From the NCBI GenBank assembly GCA_964019335.1, contig OZ025720.1, positions 38,501-102,500 on the forward strand: 64,000 bases of DNA, written 5' to 3'. Below the pieces are notes generated by a model. It saw nothing but the letters and a program-made list of their open reading frames with translations, was not told where the DNA came from and searched no databases. Shown here one piece after another: positions 52,381 through 63,807 of this stretch. This DNA is from Diplonema japonicum. Its lineage: Eukaryota > Euglenozoa > Diplonemea > Diplonemida > Diplonemidae. How positions within the stretch are numbered: the stretch's first letter is position 1; every line of letters starts with the position of its first letter. Both the position numbers and the translations under genes were made by a program.

Positions 52381-54144
52381 ATGAGCTCGTCCGGAAAAAA
52401 AAGTCAACAAATGACCCTCCCATGCGGCGTAAAACCCGTTAAATTTCTAAGTAAAAAAGTAGCCCGACACCACTTTGTGTGCAGAAATGCAGTCTAAGCT
52501 TGAACACCATATAGGTCAAAATGCTCGCCGTTTGTTTTATTTTTAAAACGCACGTGCAAAAACATGTTTTTTATATATGAGTTAAAGGAAGTCTTTGTGA
52601 GACGCCCCCTTGTTCTCATCTTCTACCTGCACCTATCCCCTTTCAGCAGCGGGTTCTCCTCCTTTGGTGGTCTTGCCGGCCTTCTCCCCAGCCTGGCCGC
52701 TCTTTCTCTTCGTTCTCTCGCCCATTGTCCTTTCAATGCCTCTAGGTCATGCTTGGTCTTCGGTGATGCAAATATCGCCCTCCTGTTCCATCCGATCACC
52801 GCCTTTGTCCTCCCGATGGATCGTAGTGTGTGCACCCTTGTGCTCGGCTCAGCTGGGAAGGCCCTCCTTCCTTTCACCTTCTTCAGTACCCTCCCTAGCT
52901 CCCATGTGTGCCAGATCTTCTTCATCAGTCCATGCAATCTCCTCGCTTTCTGCTGTACTTCTGCGAGATCCCCCAGCTTCCCTCCAAGGGTCTTCCCGGT
53001 CACGTTCTCGAAATCCAGTGCCAGCTCCACCGTCGACACTGACGTGTTTCTGCTGCCTGCATACCAGCGCAGTTGCCGCATCCACCTCAGCACCTCCTTC
53101 GTGTACTCCCGTAGGACATCCCCTGCCGGTAGCTTGCCGAAGTCCTTGTCCGACGGTACTGGGTGTTCTTGACCTTGTGTGATCTCCAGCCACTGGTGTG
53201 TGTGGTACACCTCCTGCCTCTTCGCTTGTAGGGCTGCGTCCCGCTCCCCCACCACCGCCAGCAGGTACCTCTGCGTTCCTTCGAGCCTTTCCCTGACATC
53301 CTTCCCTGCTCCCCTTGGCAGGATGCCTTTTTTAGAATGGTTTTTGGCAAACGATTCAATTTGGAAGCTACAAATAACCCAGACTCCATTTTCGTTTTTC
53401 CGTGAAAAGTGACAGGAGGAACGGACGCAGACTGAAAATCTGTGAAACCTTTGGGGTCATTTTGGGTCTAAATCACTATTAAAATGGGGTGGGGAGAACT
53501 TACCCTTACAGTGCCATTTTGGCCTATTTAAGGCTAAAATCCCTTTAAAACCCCTTAAAAAAGCAAAATTTTCACTTTTAAAGGATTATGAGTGCAAAAG
53601 AAAAGGAAAAACCTCAGCAGATGGGTTGAGAATGAAAGTTTGACGATACCAATGTCGAAGCTCTGCATGAGCAGGCAAGTGTTAAGAATTGGTTTTTCTG
53701 AAAAAGGCCATCCCTTAGGAACCCCTTGAAAAAGCCAAAAAATAGGTGTAAAAAACCGGATTTTCGGGGGCTATGCGGTGCCATATATTTTTCGCTAAGT
53801 ACTTTTAACAGTAACCCGACCCTGGGTTGTACCCAGGGGTCACAAGTGCGCTTGAACACCAATTTTATGCACCCTAGATGCTGCATTTTAAGCAATGAAA
53901 TTGCATTTTAAACATTTTTCGCCGTTTTTTTGACCTCTATTTTTCGCTTCCCGGGGGCAGCCGGTTGCAAAGCCTGCCACCCTCATGGCAAAACAAGCAT
54001 CGCAATTGAAAGAACGGCAACAGGTACACCATATATGTCATCTTCCTATGGTTGCATGCTGCCCTTTTTTTGCTCAATAATCAAAACAAGAAATTTTCGG
54101 AGGTGCCCAAAAAAGTGTTGACATTTTCGTCCGGACGAGCTCAT
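52381..54144. mobile_element. 1.76-kb element with 29-bp terminal inverted repeats in an (AT)n tract
   Basis: The left end ATGAGCTCGTCCGGAAAAAA (then AAGTCAACA) and the reverse complement of the right end ATGAGCTCGTCCGGACGAAA (then ATGTCAACA) match at 26 of 29 positions. Both sides are bordered by (TA)n, suggesting insertion into TA or a TATA target. The only coding-like content is a minus-strand frame at 52623-53330; 53400-54110 is non-coding. It could be a defective DNA transposon that has captured other sequence. Confidence 0.7.
52623..53330 (-). pseudogene. Mobile-element-like protein fragment inside the TIR element
   Basis: An open frame of about 235 codons without a credible ATG reads ERLEGTQRYLLAVVGERDAA, REYTKEVLRWMRQLRWYAGS, TVELALDFENVTGKTLGGK, then basic helices, ending PPKEENPLLKGDRCR. 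The W...LRW...S.VELALDFE..TG layout recalls C-terminal regions of large retroelement proteins in dinoflagellates and other protists, but this is recollection only. No reverse transcriptase or DDE motif is visible. Base composition is richer in GC than the flanks, which fits a transferred or decaying element gene. Confidence 0.4.
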
Positions 54145-54368
54145 ATATATATATATATTTTTTTTTTCTTTCGCGAAATTTATCATTCTCACTCGAAATC
54201 AAAAAATAATTCTTCATATAGGCAAAAAAAAGAGTTTTTAAAAAGCTGCGAAAGTCTTTTTTTTGTTCGGCACAAAGTTGCATATATAGTTATAAAATCA
54301 TTTTTTCTTTTTTGAAAGATTTGTAACAAAAAAAAAAAAGAAAAAAAAAAAAAGAAAAAACGCCAGGT

Positions 54369-55199
54369 TCACTGGATGCAGTAATGCATCGTGGTGGAGC
54401 AGTACCCAGTCGCACGGCTAACATAGGCGAAGCAAGCCCTTATCAGGTCTATCCTGTGCTGCGGAGGCTTCACAGTCTCAATGCAAATTTTCTCTCGAAA
54501 CTTTGAAATGGAGAGAAAGGCAGTAGGAGCGTACTGCCGCTTCATGAGATCAGCAGCATCAGTAAAGCAGGTTATCAACGACGACAAGTTCCCCGTTTCA
54601 TTCTGGGTGAGCTGGCGGGTGTTGCTGGCAGTTGCTAACATAACAATGAGAATTGCAGTGGCATAGATAATTTCACTATGTAGATCGTAGTAAGAAGAAC
54701 ACAGCTCGTTTTGATTCTCAGTGAGGAAGACCTTGCACGAAAGGTGAACCTGCAAATTCTTCATCACTTTCTCATCATGTGTAACTTCATGGAAGATCCT
54801 GACGCTTGCTAGCACACCGGATTCTTTTGTCTCCCCAAAATCACTGTTGATGTAGTAAGTCGACAGCATCAGCATTGCATAGGCCTGAAGGCGGCACCTT
54901 ACCCCCTTAACCCCTGGTAGGCCTTTCAGGGTGTCTTCTTGAAGGCGTTTGACACACTGCAGGATTGTGTTTCTATTCGCAGTTGAAGTACCTGTCCCCG
55001 TTGCCTTCTTGAACCAGTAAGCCGCGTCCTCCATGGTGGGCTCCTTGAAGATGTAGGTAGAATTGCGCTCATTTTCAAAGATCGCGACACGCATGCCAAG
55101 ACTCTCCAAGAGCGCACCCCCGTAAGGCTTGCCCTGCTTCGACGGCTTTTCCAGGCACATCTTGCCCATGGTGCTTATTATGGCGTTGCTGAGTTCCAT
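54369..55199 (-). CDS. Unrecognised all-helical protein
   Basis: A single-exon frame of 276 residues with an ATG at 55199. It is rich in helix-forming residues, with Tyr/Ala-spaced pairs (RCRLQAYAMLMLSTYYINSD, DLHSEIIYATAILIVMLATA) resembling TPR- or HEAT-like helical hairpins. No signal peptide, strong membrane segment or catalytic motif is evident; IIYATAILIVMLATA is hydrophobic but probably a buried helix. Cys residues are scattered. The frame has normal codon usage and ends in YCSTTMHYCIQ. No family was recognised. Confidence 0.7.
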   Translation of the reverse strand: MELSNAIISTMGKMCLEKPSKQGKPYGGALLESLGMRVAIFENERNSTYIFKEPTMEDAAYWFKKATGTGTSTANRNTILQCVKRLQEDTLKGLPGVKGVRCRLQAYAMLMLSTYYINSDFGETKESGVLASVRIFHEVTHDEKVMKNLQVHLSCKVFLTENQNELCSSYYDLHSEIIYATAILIVMLATASNTRQLTQNETGNLSSLITCFTDAADLMKRQYAPTAFLSISKFREKICIETVKPPQHRIDLIRACFAYVSRATGYCSTTMHYCIQ

Positions 55200-55780
55200 T
55201 TTTTTTTCCCCTTTTTTTTTGTCCTCTCACCTCGCTCTCCCCTCTCCTCCCCCTTTTTTTTTTCAGGTTTTTTCTTTTTTTTTTTTTTTGTGGAGGTTAA
55301 AGGAAAATAAGGGTCATGTGCTTTCCCCCCCCTTCTCCCCTAACCCCCCTTTTTTTTTAGTTTGTGGTTGTATCAGTCTTTTTTTTTTTTTCCTATTTTT
55401 TCTCCTCATTTTTTTTTTTTACTGTCTCCAAGAATCAAGGGGAGGAGGAAAAAAAAAGGGGGGGAGGGGAAAGATAAAAAAAAAAGATAGGGTGTTCAGG
55501 AGTCGAGCGTAAGATGTAACGTTCAGGGAGAACCTGTGTACAAAGCTGCCATTCAGAGGGAGGGAGGGGAGGGGAGAAAAAGACGAGCAAAAGATTGAGA
55601 AACCTAAACCTTTTTCTTCTATGTCTTCCTCCGTCCTCCCCCCCCCCCCCCCCCCTCCCTTTTCGTTTCTCTCCCGAGAAGATGAGAACAGAAAATACAA
55701 CACTTTTCCATAGGTATTAAAGGCACACCCATCCTTCCCCCCTCCCCCTTTTTCCCCCTCATTCTTCTTCTTTTTCAGCA
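55200..55780. other. Spacer, nothing recognised
   Basis: This is 581 bp of pyrimidine-rich and then purine-rich spacer with homopolymers between dymeclin and the next gene. No gene is seen. Confidence 0.6.
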
Positions 55781-55853
55781 TCAAACTGGTTGGGTTGTAA
55801 TATGCAATGTTTCTTCCTCTTGTTCCTGTTCACGCTGCACATCCTGAGGACAA

Positions 55854-55889
<36 letters not shown>

Positions 55890-57993
55890 GATACCTTGCT
55901 GAACAACGACAACTTCGAAGCATCCCACACACAACCCCCACCAGGAGCCGAGTAGTATTTTAATATCTGCAATTTTATTCTTTTTTTCAAATTTTTTTTT
56001 TCTTTCATACCAAATCCCATGAATAAGGCACGAAAAAAGCTTCGGGAGAAGCCTCTTCAGCAAAGGCGTAGCGGTCCCCGGCTGCTGGTGTCTGAGCGCA
56101 GCTCCAAGAATCCGCGACGCCCCGAAGCACCTCTGTGACGTTCTCAACAGTGGCGGCCTCAAGAGAAACATCGTCCAAGCTTTTGCTGAAGAAGGCTATG
56201 CTGTCGTATATCCTCTGCAGCGCCGTCTGCAGTGCCTCATTCTCCAGCACCCTCATGTCTTCGAAACCGCTTCTTTGATGAAGCAGCTCGTACACCAGTT
56301 TGATATTGTCATGCACGGAGGCAAGGCAGGCGTTGATGACGACCACAGTGCTTCGCAGGTACTCTGCGTAGAGGTCGTAGTCGTCACCCAGCTGTCGTTT
56401 GGTCAGCTTCTTCCCCAAGAAGACCGCAAGGCCGACGAGTCTCTGTGCGGTGTACTCATGCATGTTGGTGATGACGCCTCCCATGTTCGACAGGATGGAC
56501 ATGCACTGCCGTGTCACATAAGGGTCCTGCCCCATCACCATGTTGTACTGGATCACCCGTACCAGCATCAGGATCAGCAGGCTCCCTGCTGAGACGTTGC
56601 GCAGCGTTCTTTCCGTGTACCATGGGACCTGTGGTGGGTTTTTTTTTTTTTTTTTTTTGGTTTGCACACCGCTGGGAAGGACGAGGTGTGTATATTTGTG
56701 TTGAAGGCCCTGTGCTGCGAGCACATTAGCAGCACCGACAGAAGAACGTACAGCGACGCGGGTGCCTCCCACAAACCGCTCACGCTGTGCAGCAGCTCCG
56801 TGATCGGGAAGACAAGACGCGACACCTCCGCGTGGTTGAGGATATACTCCAACGCCACGTTGTTCTCGTTGAGAAGAGTGTAAAGAAGCAGCACCATCTC
56901 GGGGTGCTGCAAAGACCCAGGCCTACGGGATAAAATTTAAAAAAAAAAAAAAAAATCAAAAAGAAATCCCCAAACCCAAAACAAACCTACAGAAAGTGTC
57001 GAAAAGCGCAGGTACGGGAAAGTCATGTTCAGTCTCATCTGTCTCAGCACGGAATGCCTGCAGAAGATGCGTGGGGTGCAGTTTTGAATCGTTCTTTCGT
57101 CTATAAAGGAGAGCGGTGAGGAGGAGCGCGGACCGACGACCCAAATGAGCGGAGAGCTGTTTTGTGTAAACAGGCCGTTGGGAACCCCCTGTAAGGGACT
57201 TTGCAAGCGACGAAGGAAGCACGAGGGAAGCAGCGAGGTCGAGAAGCAACGTGAGGGACCCAAGGGGAGACGAGTACTGCTCAGGAGCGGCGTACTCGGC
57301 CTTGGTGACGAAGGAAAGCAATTTGTACACTGTACCACGCGTGTGTTCAGCATCGAAGCACACATGGTCGATCACCTCAGAAGTTTGAATGCAAGGCGAT
57401 CCCATAGATGTCACCGACGTAGGCGAAGCATCATAAATGTTTTCATCAATATCAGAGTAAAGCGGCGACGAGCAGCATACTGTTAAAGTACTTATCACAA
57501 GAACATGCGCGTTCAAGCACATCCCTTCCATGTTCAACAATGGGTGTTTTTCTGAAAATGTGAGCATGGTGTCGGCGACCATGTTGCACACGGTGCCGCC
57601 TTTTGGGAGGGCTCCGTGAGCTGCGAGTTTTTCAAAATCGCCTTCGCTGACGTCGTACAATTTCTTGCACAAATTCTGCAAAATGATTAAATAATTGCAC
57701 AGAGTAGCGTAAGGGACTCTTGTAGGGCAGTTCGACGCCCAGCTCCCGATCATGTTGCAGAGGACTTGTGCGCACGCGCCTGCTCGCTGTGTCGTCTCGC
57801 TGTGAGACACTATGTTAGTTACAATGTTGTCCAGCTCCTTCTCAATCACACTGTCGCCTAGCACCGCCGGGTAGAACTGCGGCATGCTGGACACCTCTTC
57901 CCACATAATCTCACTGTTCAACTGGCTCCCGTCTTGCAGCGATTTCAGAAAATCATTCCCTTGTATTGTTGCAGTAGATATCTGACCCCCCAT
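55781..57993 (-). CDS. DYM: Dymeclin (Golgi-associated protein)
   Basis: Five exons (56987-57993, 56670-56922, 56011-56628, 55895-55966, 55781-55843) with introns of 64, 41, 44 and 51 nt give 670 residues; human dymeclin has 669. The start MGGQISTA is an N-myristoylation site, as in the family. Diagnostic stretches are MVLLLYTLLNENNVALEYIL, VPWYTERTLRNVSAGSLLIL, RVIQYNMVMGQDPYV, MHEYTAQRLVGLAVFLGKKL and FFVPYSWDL. Splicing two T/A-rich introns restores the tail ILKYYSAPGGGCVWDASKLSLFSK, split here as YYSAPGGGCVWD and LSLFSK, matching the family W..QDI.LF end. Dymeclin cycles between cytosol and Golgi and supports Golgi organisation. Confidence 0.95.
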
Positions 57994-58762
57994 TTTATTA
58001 TTTCTTTTTTTTTTTTTCTCCTTCTTTGTGTTCTCTTTTCTTTTTTTCCCCCCCCCTCCCTCTCCTGGGAAAAAAAATGTAAAATTCGTTGTTTTTTTTT
58101 TTTTTGGAAAAAAAAAAAGGAAAAAAAAAAAAAAAAAAAACAAAAAGGGTAGGGATATAACTTTCCTCATTCTTTTTTATTTTATTTTTTAGTATAAAAT
58201 TCACCTTAAAGGGTTGCATACGGTAGGGGGGGAGGGTGGGTAATAAAATAAAACAAAAAAGTAAAAAGTCAATGTCTCTCTTAAGTATCCATCTAATAAT
58301 AAAAGAAGAGCAGACACCCAGCCAATCCAAGAGACTCACTCATCCATAAATAAAGAAGGAAGGGGGGGGGCTACAAAAATAATAATATGGTAAAAAGAAA
58401 CCTGTCTGTTTGACTTTTTCGCTCGAGCATGGAGGAAGAAAGAAAAAAAAGAGACATTTAAGGGTACCTGCGGTATGTGGCAGGACGCCTGGAAAAAAAA
58501 AAAAAGCCTGCTACTCGGCACAAAGAGTACAAGTTCTTTTATTAATCGTTTCTTTTTAATTTTTTAAAACCATATTGCATTTTTTGAAAGAGGAAAAAGA
58601 AAAAAAAAAAGGGGGCACGAAGTAAAACAAAAAAAAAAAAAAAAAAAACTAAAACAAAAAAAAAAGGAAGAAAAAAAATGAATTAGATTTCTTTTTTTTT
58701 TTTTTTTTTTCGAATCTTTTTTTTTTTTTTCTTTCTATTTTTTTCTTTCACGACAACCTTCA
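57994..58762. other. Spacer with truncated retroposon head
   Basis: This 769-bp homopolymer-rich spacer has no supportable gene. Bases 58455-58491 read AAGGGTACCTGCGGTATGTG, then GCAGGACGCCTGG and poly(A), a truncated copy of the SINE head seen at 25812 and 13648. Confidence 0.6.
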
Positions 58763-61700
58763 CTACGAGGGACCGGGGTCGACATCAATGAGGGTAACTA
58801 TTTTACGCCAATCCGAAGCGGCAGAGGACGTATGCTTGTGCGATTTATGCGCCCGTTTCACAGCCTTCGCCTTCAACAGCACTCTAAGCTCCTCCAACTG
58901 CTTCGCACCGTGCTTCTGCTTACTGTGGAAGGCAAGAAGATGCTTGTCCTGCTTACTGTTATAAGGAGTATCGAGGACTGAATATGGCCGCGTGTCAAAC
59001 CGTTTTTCGAGTACCTCGTGAGGAGAGGCCGACCGGCATTGACGCGAAGACGGAGACGGGGAAGGAGAAGGCGAAGGACTCCTTGCATCCCCTAGCAAGG
59101 CTGAAGAGACCTTCGCATTCTTCAGCTTTGACTTTACGATAGAACGCTTTGGTGATTGTGGAGCAGCAGCAGCCGATTGTGGTTCCACATGACATGCGGC
59201 ACATTCAGCGTGAGTAGTCTTTTTGATGAGCTCCCTGTTTTCATGTTTTAGCTTCCCGTTCTCCTTCATTAGTTTGGCTAGCTTCCCTCCAAGTTCCTTT
59301 CGTGTCTCGTGAGTTGTTCGCAGGTTTTCAATTTCTTTTTTTTTTATATCGTCTGTTTGCAAGCTGCCATCGACCACTTCGCCCACAGCGCACCTCAGTC
59401 TGTTTGTCGTGTCCATCAGCAGCTCCCTCTCCTTCTCCAAAATAGTTCTCCCGTTTACCGAATGTCGTCGCAATGCTTGACACTCAGACCGGAGTGCCAT
59501 TGCTTCCTCGCTGACCCGCTCGACCTCCCTAGCATGTTCCACTACTAGCGCTCCTTCTTCGCGTTTTAGCATGTCGAACTTAATCTCGTACCATTGCAGT
59601 GCTTCCGCGCTGTTTTTTTGTTTCTCCTCTGCTACCTTGGCTCGCATTGTCACTTGTCGTAGCGTGCTCTGCAGTTCCACCACTTGTTTTGTGAGGAGTT
59701 TGTTCTCCTTCTCCGCGCGGATCCCCAGGTCGCCGAGGTTCAGAAGTCTTTTTTCCATTTTCGAGATGCCTTCCCCTGTGTCTCTTCGTCGCCTGCTTTC
59801 TCGTAAAATGTCTTGTTCCTCTTCGCAGAGGCTTTCCTTCAACTGTGTCAGTTCTCGTTTGGCTTTTGTTAGCTCAGTGTTCTCGTTGCGCAGTGCGGAC
59901 ACAACGGCTTCTGTCTCCAGCTGCCGTTCTATCATGTTGCTGCAGCGTTCGTTGGCGAGCATGAGCTGCCGGCCGCGGGAGTACAGCTCTTTGGTCAGGT
60001 TGGTGGGGTTGTCAGAATTGTGCGCGTTTTCGTTTTGCATCCTCTCCGCCTCCGTCTGTAACGCTTTGATCTGCTGGGCGTACCGCACGCATTGTATCTC
60101 AGCGCTGTTAGCACGCTCACGCTCTTCGTTCAGCTCCCGCACCACCGTCAGTGCACTCTCCTTCTCCCCCTCGCTCCCCACGTTGATGGGCAGCCCGCGG
60201 ACCACATTCTCGTAGCGCTCCAAATACTCTATTTCCTCCTGGAGGTCGTCCACTGTCTGCTGCAGCCCTACTATTTTCTTGTTCAGCTTGCCAACCGTCT
60301 CCTTCAGCGCGTTCCGCTCTGCGATGACCTCCTGCATTGCTGTCTGCTTCATTGAACGGCGTTTCTCTTCCTTCAGCGCTTTCTGCAGTTGCTCCTTCTC
60401 GTTCTCGAGGCATCGGGAGGACCGTATCTCGGACTCCCTCACCCGCTTGACCTCCTCTTTCAGTTTGTCGTTCTCTTCCTTCAAGTGGTTCACCTCTTCG
60501 TCACTCTCCTCGTCGATAACGCCTGTTACGTACGTCAGCCGCTTCCTCTCTCGCTTTGCGTACCGCATGAACTTCATCGAATCGTCACTTGACACACCTG
60601 CTTCAACGAGCTTCGCACCTGTAGCATGGTGTGGTGAGTAAGCAGCTGCATACCTGCGGTGTCCAACCAGAAGTCTTGTTTGTCCCACGCGAAGGGATCT
60701 GAGGGGCGTGTATTTTTTAGGCTGGAGAACCCCCGCAACAGTTCTTTCCCCGAGTCAGTGATGTCTGACGCATGCAGCCAGAAGGGCAGATCGACATCGA
60801 TCTGAGTGAATCTTGGCGACATGCCCCGCCGCCCCCGCTCGGCATCGATGCCCATCTTGATCTTCGAGATGCTGTTGTTGGGAAAGTTCCCAGCCAGGTC
60901 GTCGCCAGAAAGCATGAGCAGCCCCGCATCGCCTTTGGTTCCTACCACGTCTTGTAGACGTGACAGCTCTAACGGTTCCAGACCAAGCATGCCTGCCCAC
61001 GGTGGAAGCTTGAGCGGCATATCGCCGGTTTCTGAGGGGGCAGATGCGACTGAAGTGGCGATACTTGCCCTTGTCATCGACTTCTGCACGTTCTGCTCGG
61101 CAAGCAGGACCTGTCTCTCTTTTTCGAGCTCGACCTTCTGCTCTTCGAGACACTGCTGCTTCTTTTGTAGTTCTCGCTGTTGCGTTTCGATCTCCAGGGC
61201 GGCTACTTCTTCCTGTTTCTTTTTTTCCTCGTCCTCTCGCTTCTTCTTCTCAGTTACGAGCTCGTGCGCCTCTGCACACAGAGCACGCTGAACCTTGTCG
61301 AGGTATGTCCTGTTCGTGCTGCCGGCACTCAGAGCGGAAACGGCAATGAACTCATTCTCAAGGGCACCCTTAAGGGAGGGGTCGTACGCCAGTAGCCTCG
61401 AGAGCACCCACCCCACGGCAGGCTTGATGGCATCTGAGTTGGCCGTCCTATCGAGGACGTCGATGATGCGGTCGATACCGTTGTAGGAGAGGGCATCTTT
61501 GCAGGCTTGCTCCGTCTGGCACAGGTTACCAATAGTGAGCAAAGCCCATTGCACAGAAGAAGACTTGTCGTAAATGGGCAGCACTGTCAGCAGCAGCAGG
61601 GACATAACATTCTCGGTAGAGTCCAGAACGGCCTGCCTGTGCTCCTCACTGTGTCTGGCCACCTGGCACAGCACGATGCAGCAATCCGTGAGGTGCGTCA

Positions 61701-63807
61701 GTTGGCTCTCTGTGCACAGATTCATGATGGACAAGATGGTCGGCAGCCCTCCTATTTCGACCACCTGTTCCACCAGCTCCGCTTGCGACTCTTGCAGGAC
61801 GTTCACAACAGTGGCGATCATCCTGCCCCTCAAGGAAGGTACTTTCAGCTGCGCTGAAGTTGCCTTCAACAGTATCTTGATCCCTGAGTTCGCAGATATT
61901 TGTTTCCTTCCGTAAGCCACTTGCGAGATATCGAAAAGGGCAGGAACTGTGAACTGGACAACCTTCGTGTTGCTCCCCTGTCTGTGCAGGAGCTGAAGCA
62001 GTTTTTTGATGCTGGAAGAGGTGCCTTCGTTGTGGTTGATTAGGACGTTCCATCGCTGCTCGCTGGAGGCCGCGAGCTGTTTAAGAGCAAAGATGGCAGA
62101 GTCCTGCTCTTCGGAGGTAGGGGGGAGAACTCGAGCGGCGCTGAGAAGTGCTGCGGGGCAACCGGACTCCACAAGCTTTTCGGCATCGTGGCTACTGATG
62201 GCACCGAGGAAGGTACAGCAGAGCTGCAAGATAACAGGGTCCTTCATGGTGTTCATAAAGTCAAGGACCGGACGCCACATCTTGGCTTGGTAGATGGCAC
62301 CGTGGTGCTGGGAGGAGGCTGCGATGTTGTTGAAGACGCACATCAGCTTTCGAACGACTTCCACGTCTGGTTTGGCTGTCATGGCGGTAGCGGCAGCGCT
62401 GATGGGCATCGCGATGTCAGCTGCCAGCACGGCAGGGTCGCTCGTCACTGTCGCTGTGATGACAACGTCGAGAAGCCCGTTGAGATGCGCCAGCTCTCTG
62501 TCCTGCGAGAACTTGAAGAGCGCGTCGCCCAGCACACCCATTGCGTCACCGATGAAGATCTTCGACTGCTCGTTCTCGATGACAACCTGCAAGCAGAACA
62601 CAGCCGACTCTGCCAATTGCATGGCTGTCACCCTCTTCGTCTCTATAGAGCTGTTCGTAGGTGACAACAAAAAGTCAGGAGTCGGCGTCCCCGACCTGGC
62701 CGACAAAACCATCGGCAGCGGAGGAGACTCGGCACTAAACGTAGGCCTACCCAAATACGTGGACATCGGGGAGAGCGGCATAGAAGGGGAGCCCAGCACA
62801 TCTCGGGGTGAAGTCAACCCATCTCGGGGTGAGGCCAACCCCTCGAGAGGCAACAACTCAGGTGTCGTGTTGCCGCTCATTGTAAGAATGGCACCACGGC
62901 GACCCGGGCGGATGTCGGGGCCGTCACTCCGTGCTGCGATGTTTCGAAAGCACTTGACGACAAGCTTCGCCATGATGCCTGTCGAGAGTAGCCCCTCGAC
63001 AGTGTCGCTGAGGCACAGGTTTGCCGCAGCGAGGATGGAATAGTGGAGGAGAGAGAGAGTCGCAGATTCGTCAAGCGCAGCATGAAAGAGGCTGGACGCG
63101 CCTTCTTCGCAGAGCTGCACACAAAGGCTATCATCAAGGGTGAGCTTGTAGAGGATGTTCCCAGTGATTTCCTTCGCGATGGTGGAAGAGGAGCTTTCAA
63201 GGATATGACACACAGCAGGGACGACGGTCATGTGAACAGCTTCAAGCTCCGAACCGTGCGGGATAAGTCGGTTGAGGACCTTGCTGACAACGGCAATGAT
63301 GTCCTCATCATACTCGAAGAGCTCAAGACAGCGAAGGGCTACTGTGATACCACCGTGGGAAATGGCATATGAAGCGTCATCAGCGTTCGAGAGGATGAAG
63401 TCACGGAGGTGGAGGAGGCCTGCGGACAGCACGTCTTCCTTGTCAAGATTGTTCAGAAGATGAGGCAGCAGCACTGCGATGCTGTTCTCCTTAGGCGGTG
63501 CCTCGCATAATGTACTCAGTGCTGCAATTTTTTTCACGGCCCGTCGGAACCTTAATTTCGCCTCGCTGTCCTGTACCTCTACGCCATCCACGGAGAATCT
63601 TCGGCTGCCGTGTTTCACCCTAGCGTTGTGTACCATCTCGCCCGCAGAGCTTCTCGTTCTTGTCAAGCAGGCCCATCGCTCCTCTCCGGGCTCTTCTTCT
63701 TCGTCTGATACCTCCGCAGCTTCGCCGTCTTGTGCGGTCCCCCAGAAGGCCGAGAACGGTGCGATGTCGTCGCTGTCGTCATCGCTGCCGCTGCTCTGAG
63801 CGGACAT
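58763..63807 (-). CDS. Giant armadillo-repeat plus coiled-coil protein
   Basis: Two exons, 60654-63807 and 58763-60618, joined by a 35-nt intron (GTATGC...CTACAG) give 1669 residues. Without the intron they look like two proteins, but splicing fuses DTAG to AKLVEAGVSSDDSMK in frame, and the second has no own start context. Residues 1-90 are acidic and Ser-rich; 95-800 hold armadillo/HEAT repeats (AGLLHLRDFILSNADDASYA; EQDSAIFALKQLAASSEQRW); a coiled coil follows (EEEKKKQEEVAALEIE); then a SAM-like segment (LELSRLQDVVGTKGDAGLLM). The second exon is a 500-residue coiled coil with Ser/Pro repeats (SPSPSPSPSPSS) and a basic tail. A large scaffold, perhaps flagellar, is inferred. The start at 63807 follows CCGAATGCAAAG. 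Confidence 0.85.

Noticed and set aside
60574-60688. Separate gene start (MGQTRLLVGHRRYAAAYSPH) for the coiled-coil half of the giant gene
   Set aside because: The frame runs through a canonical 35-nt GT-AG intron and belongs to the upstream exon in phase; no acceptor-ATG context supports a separate start.
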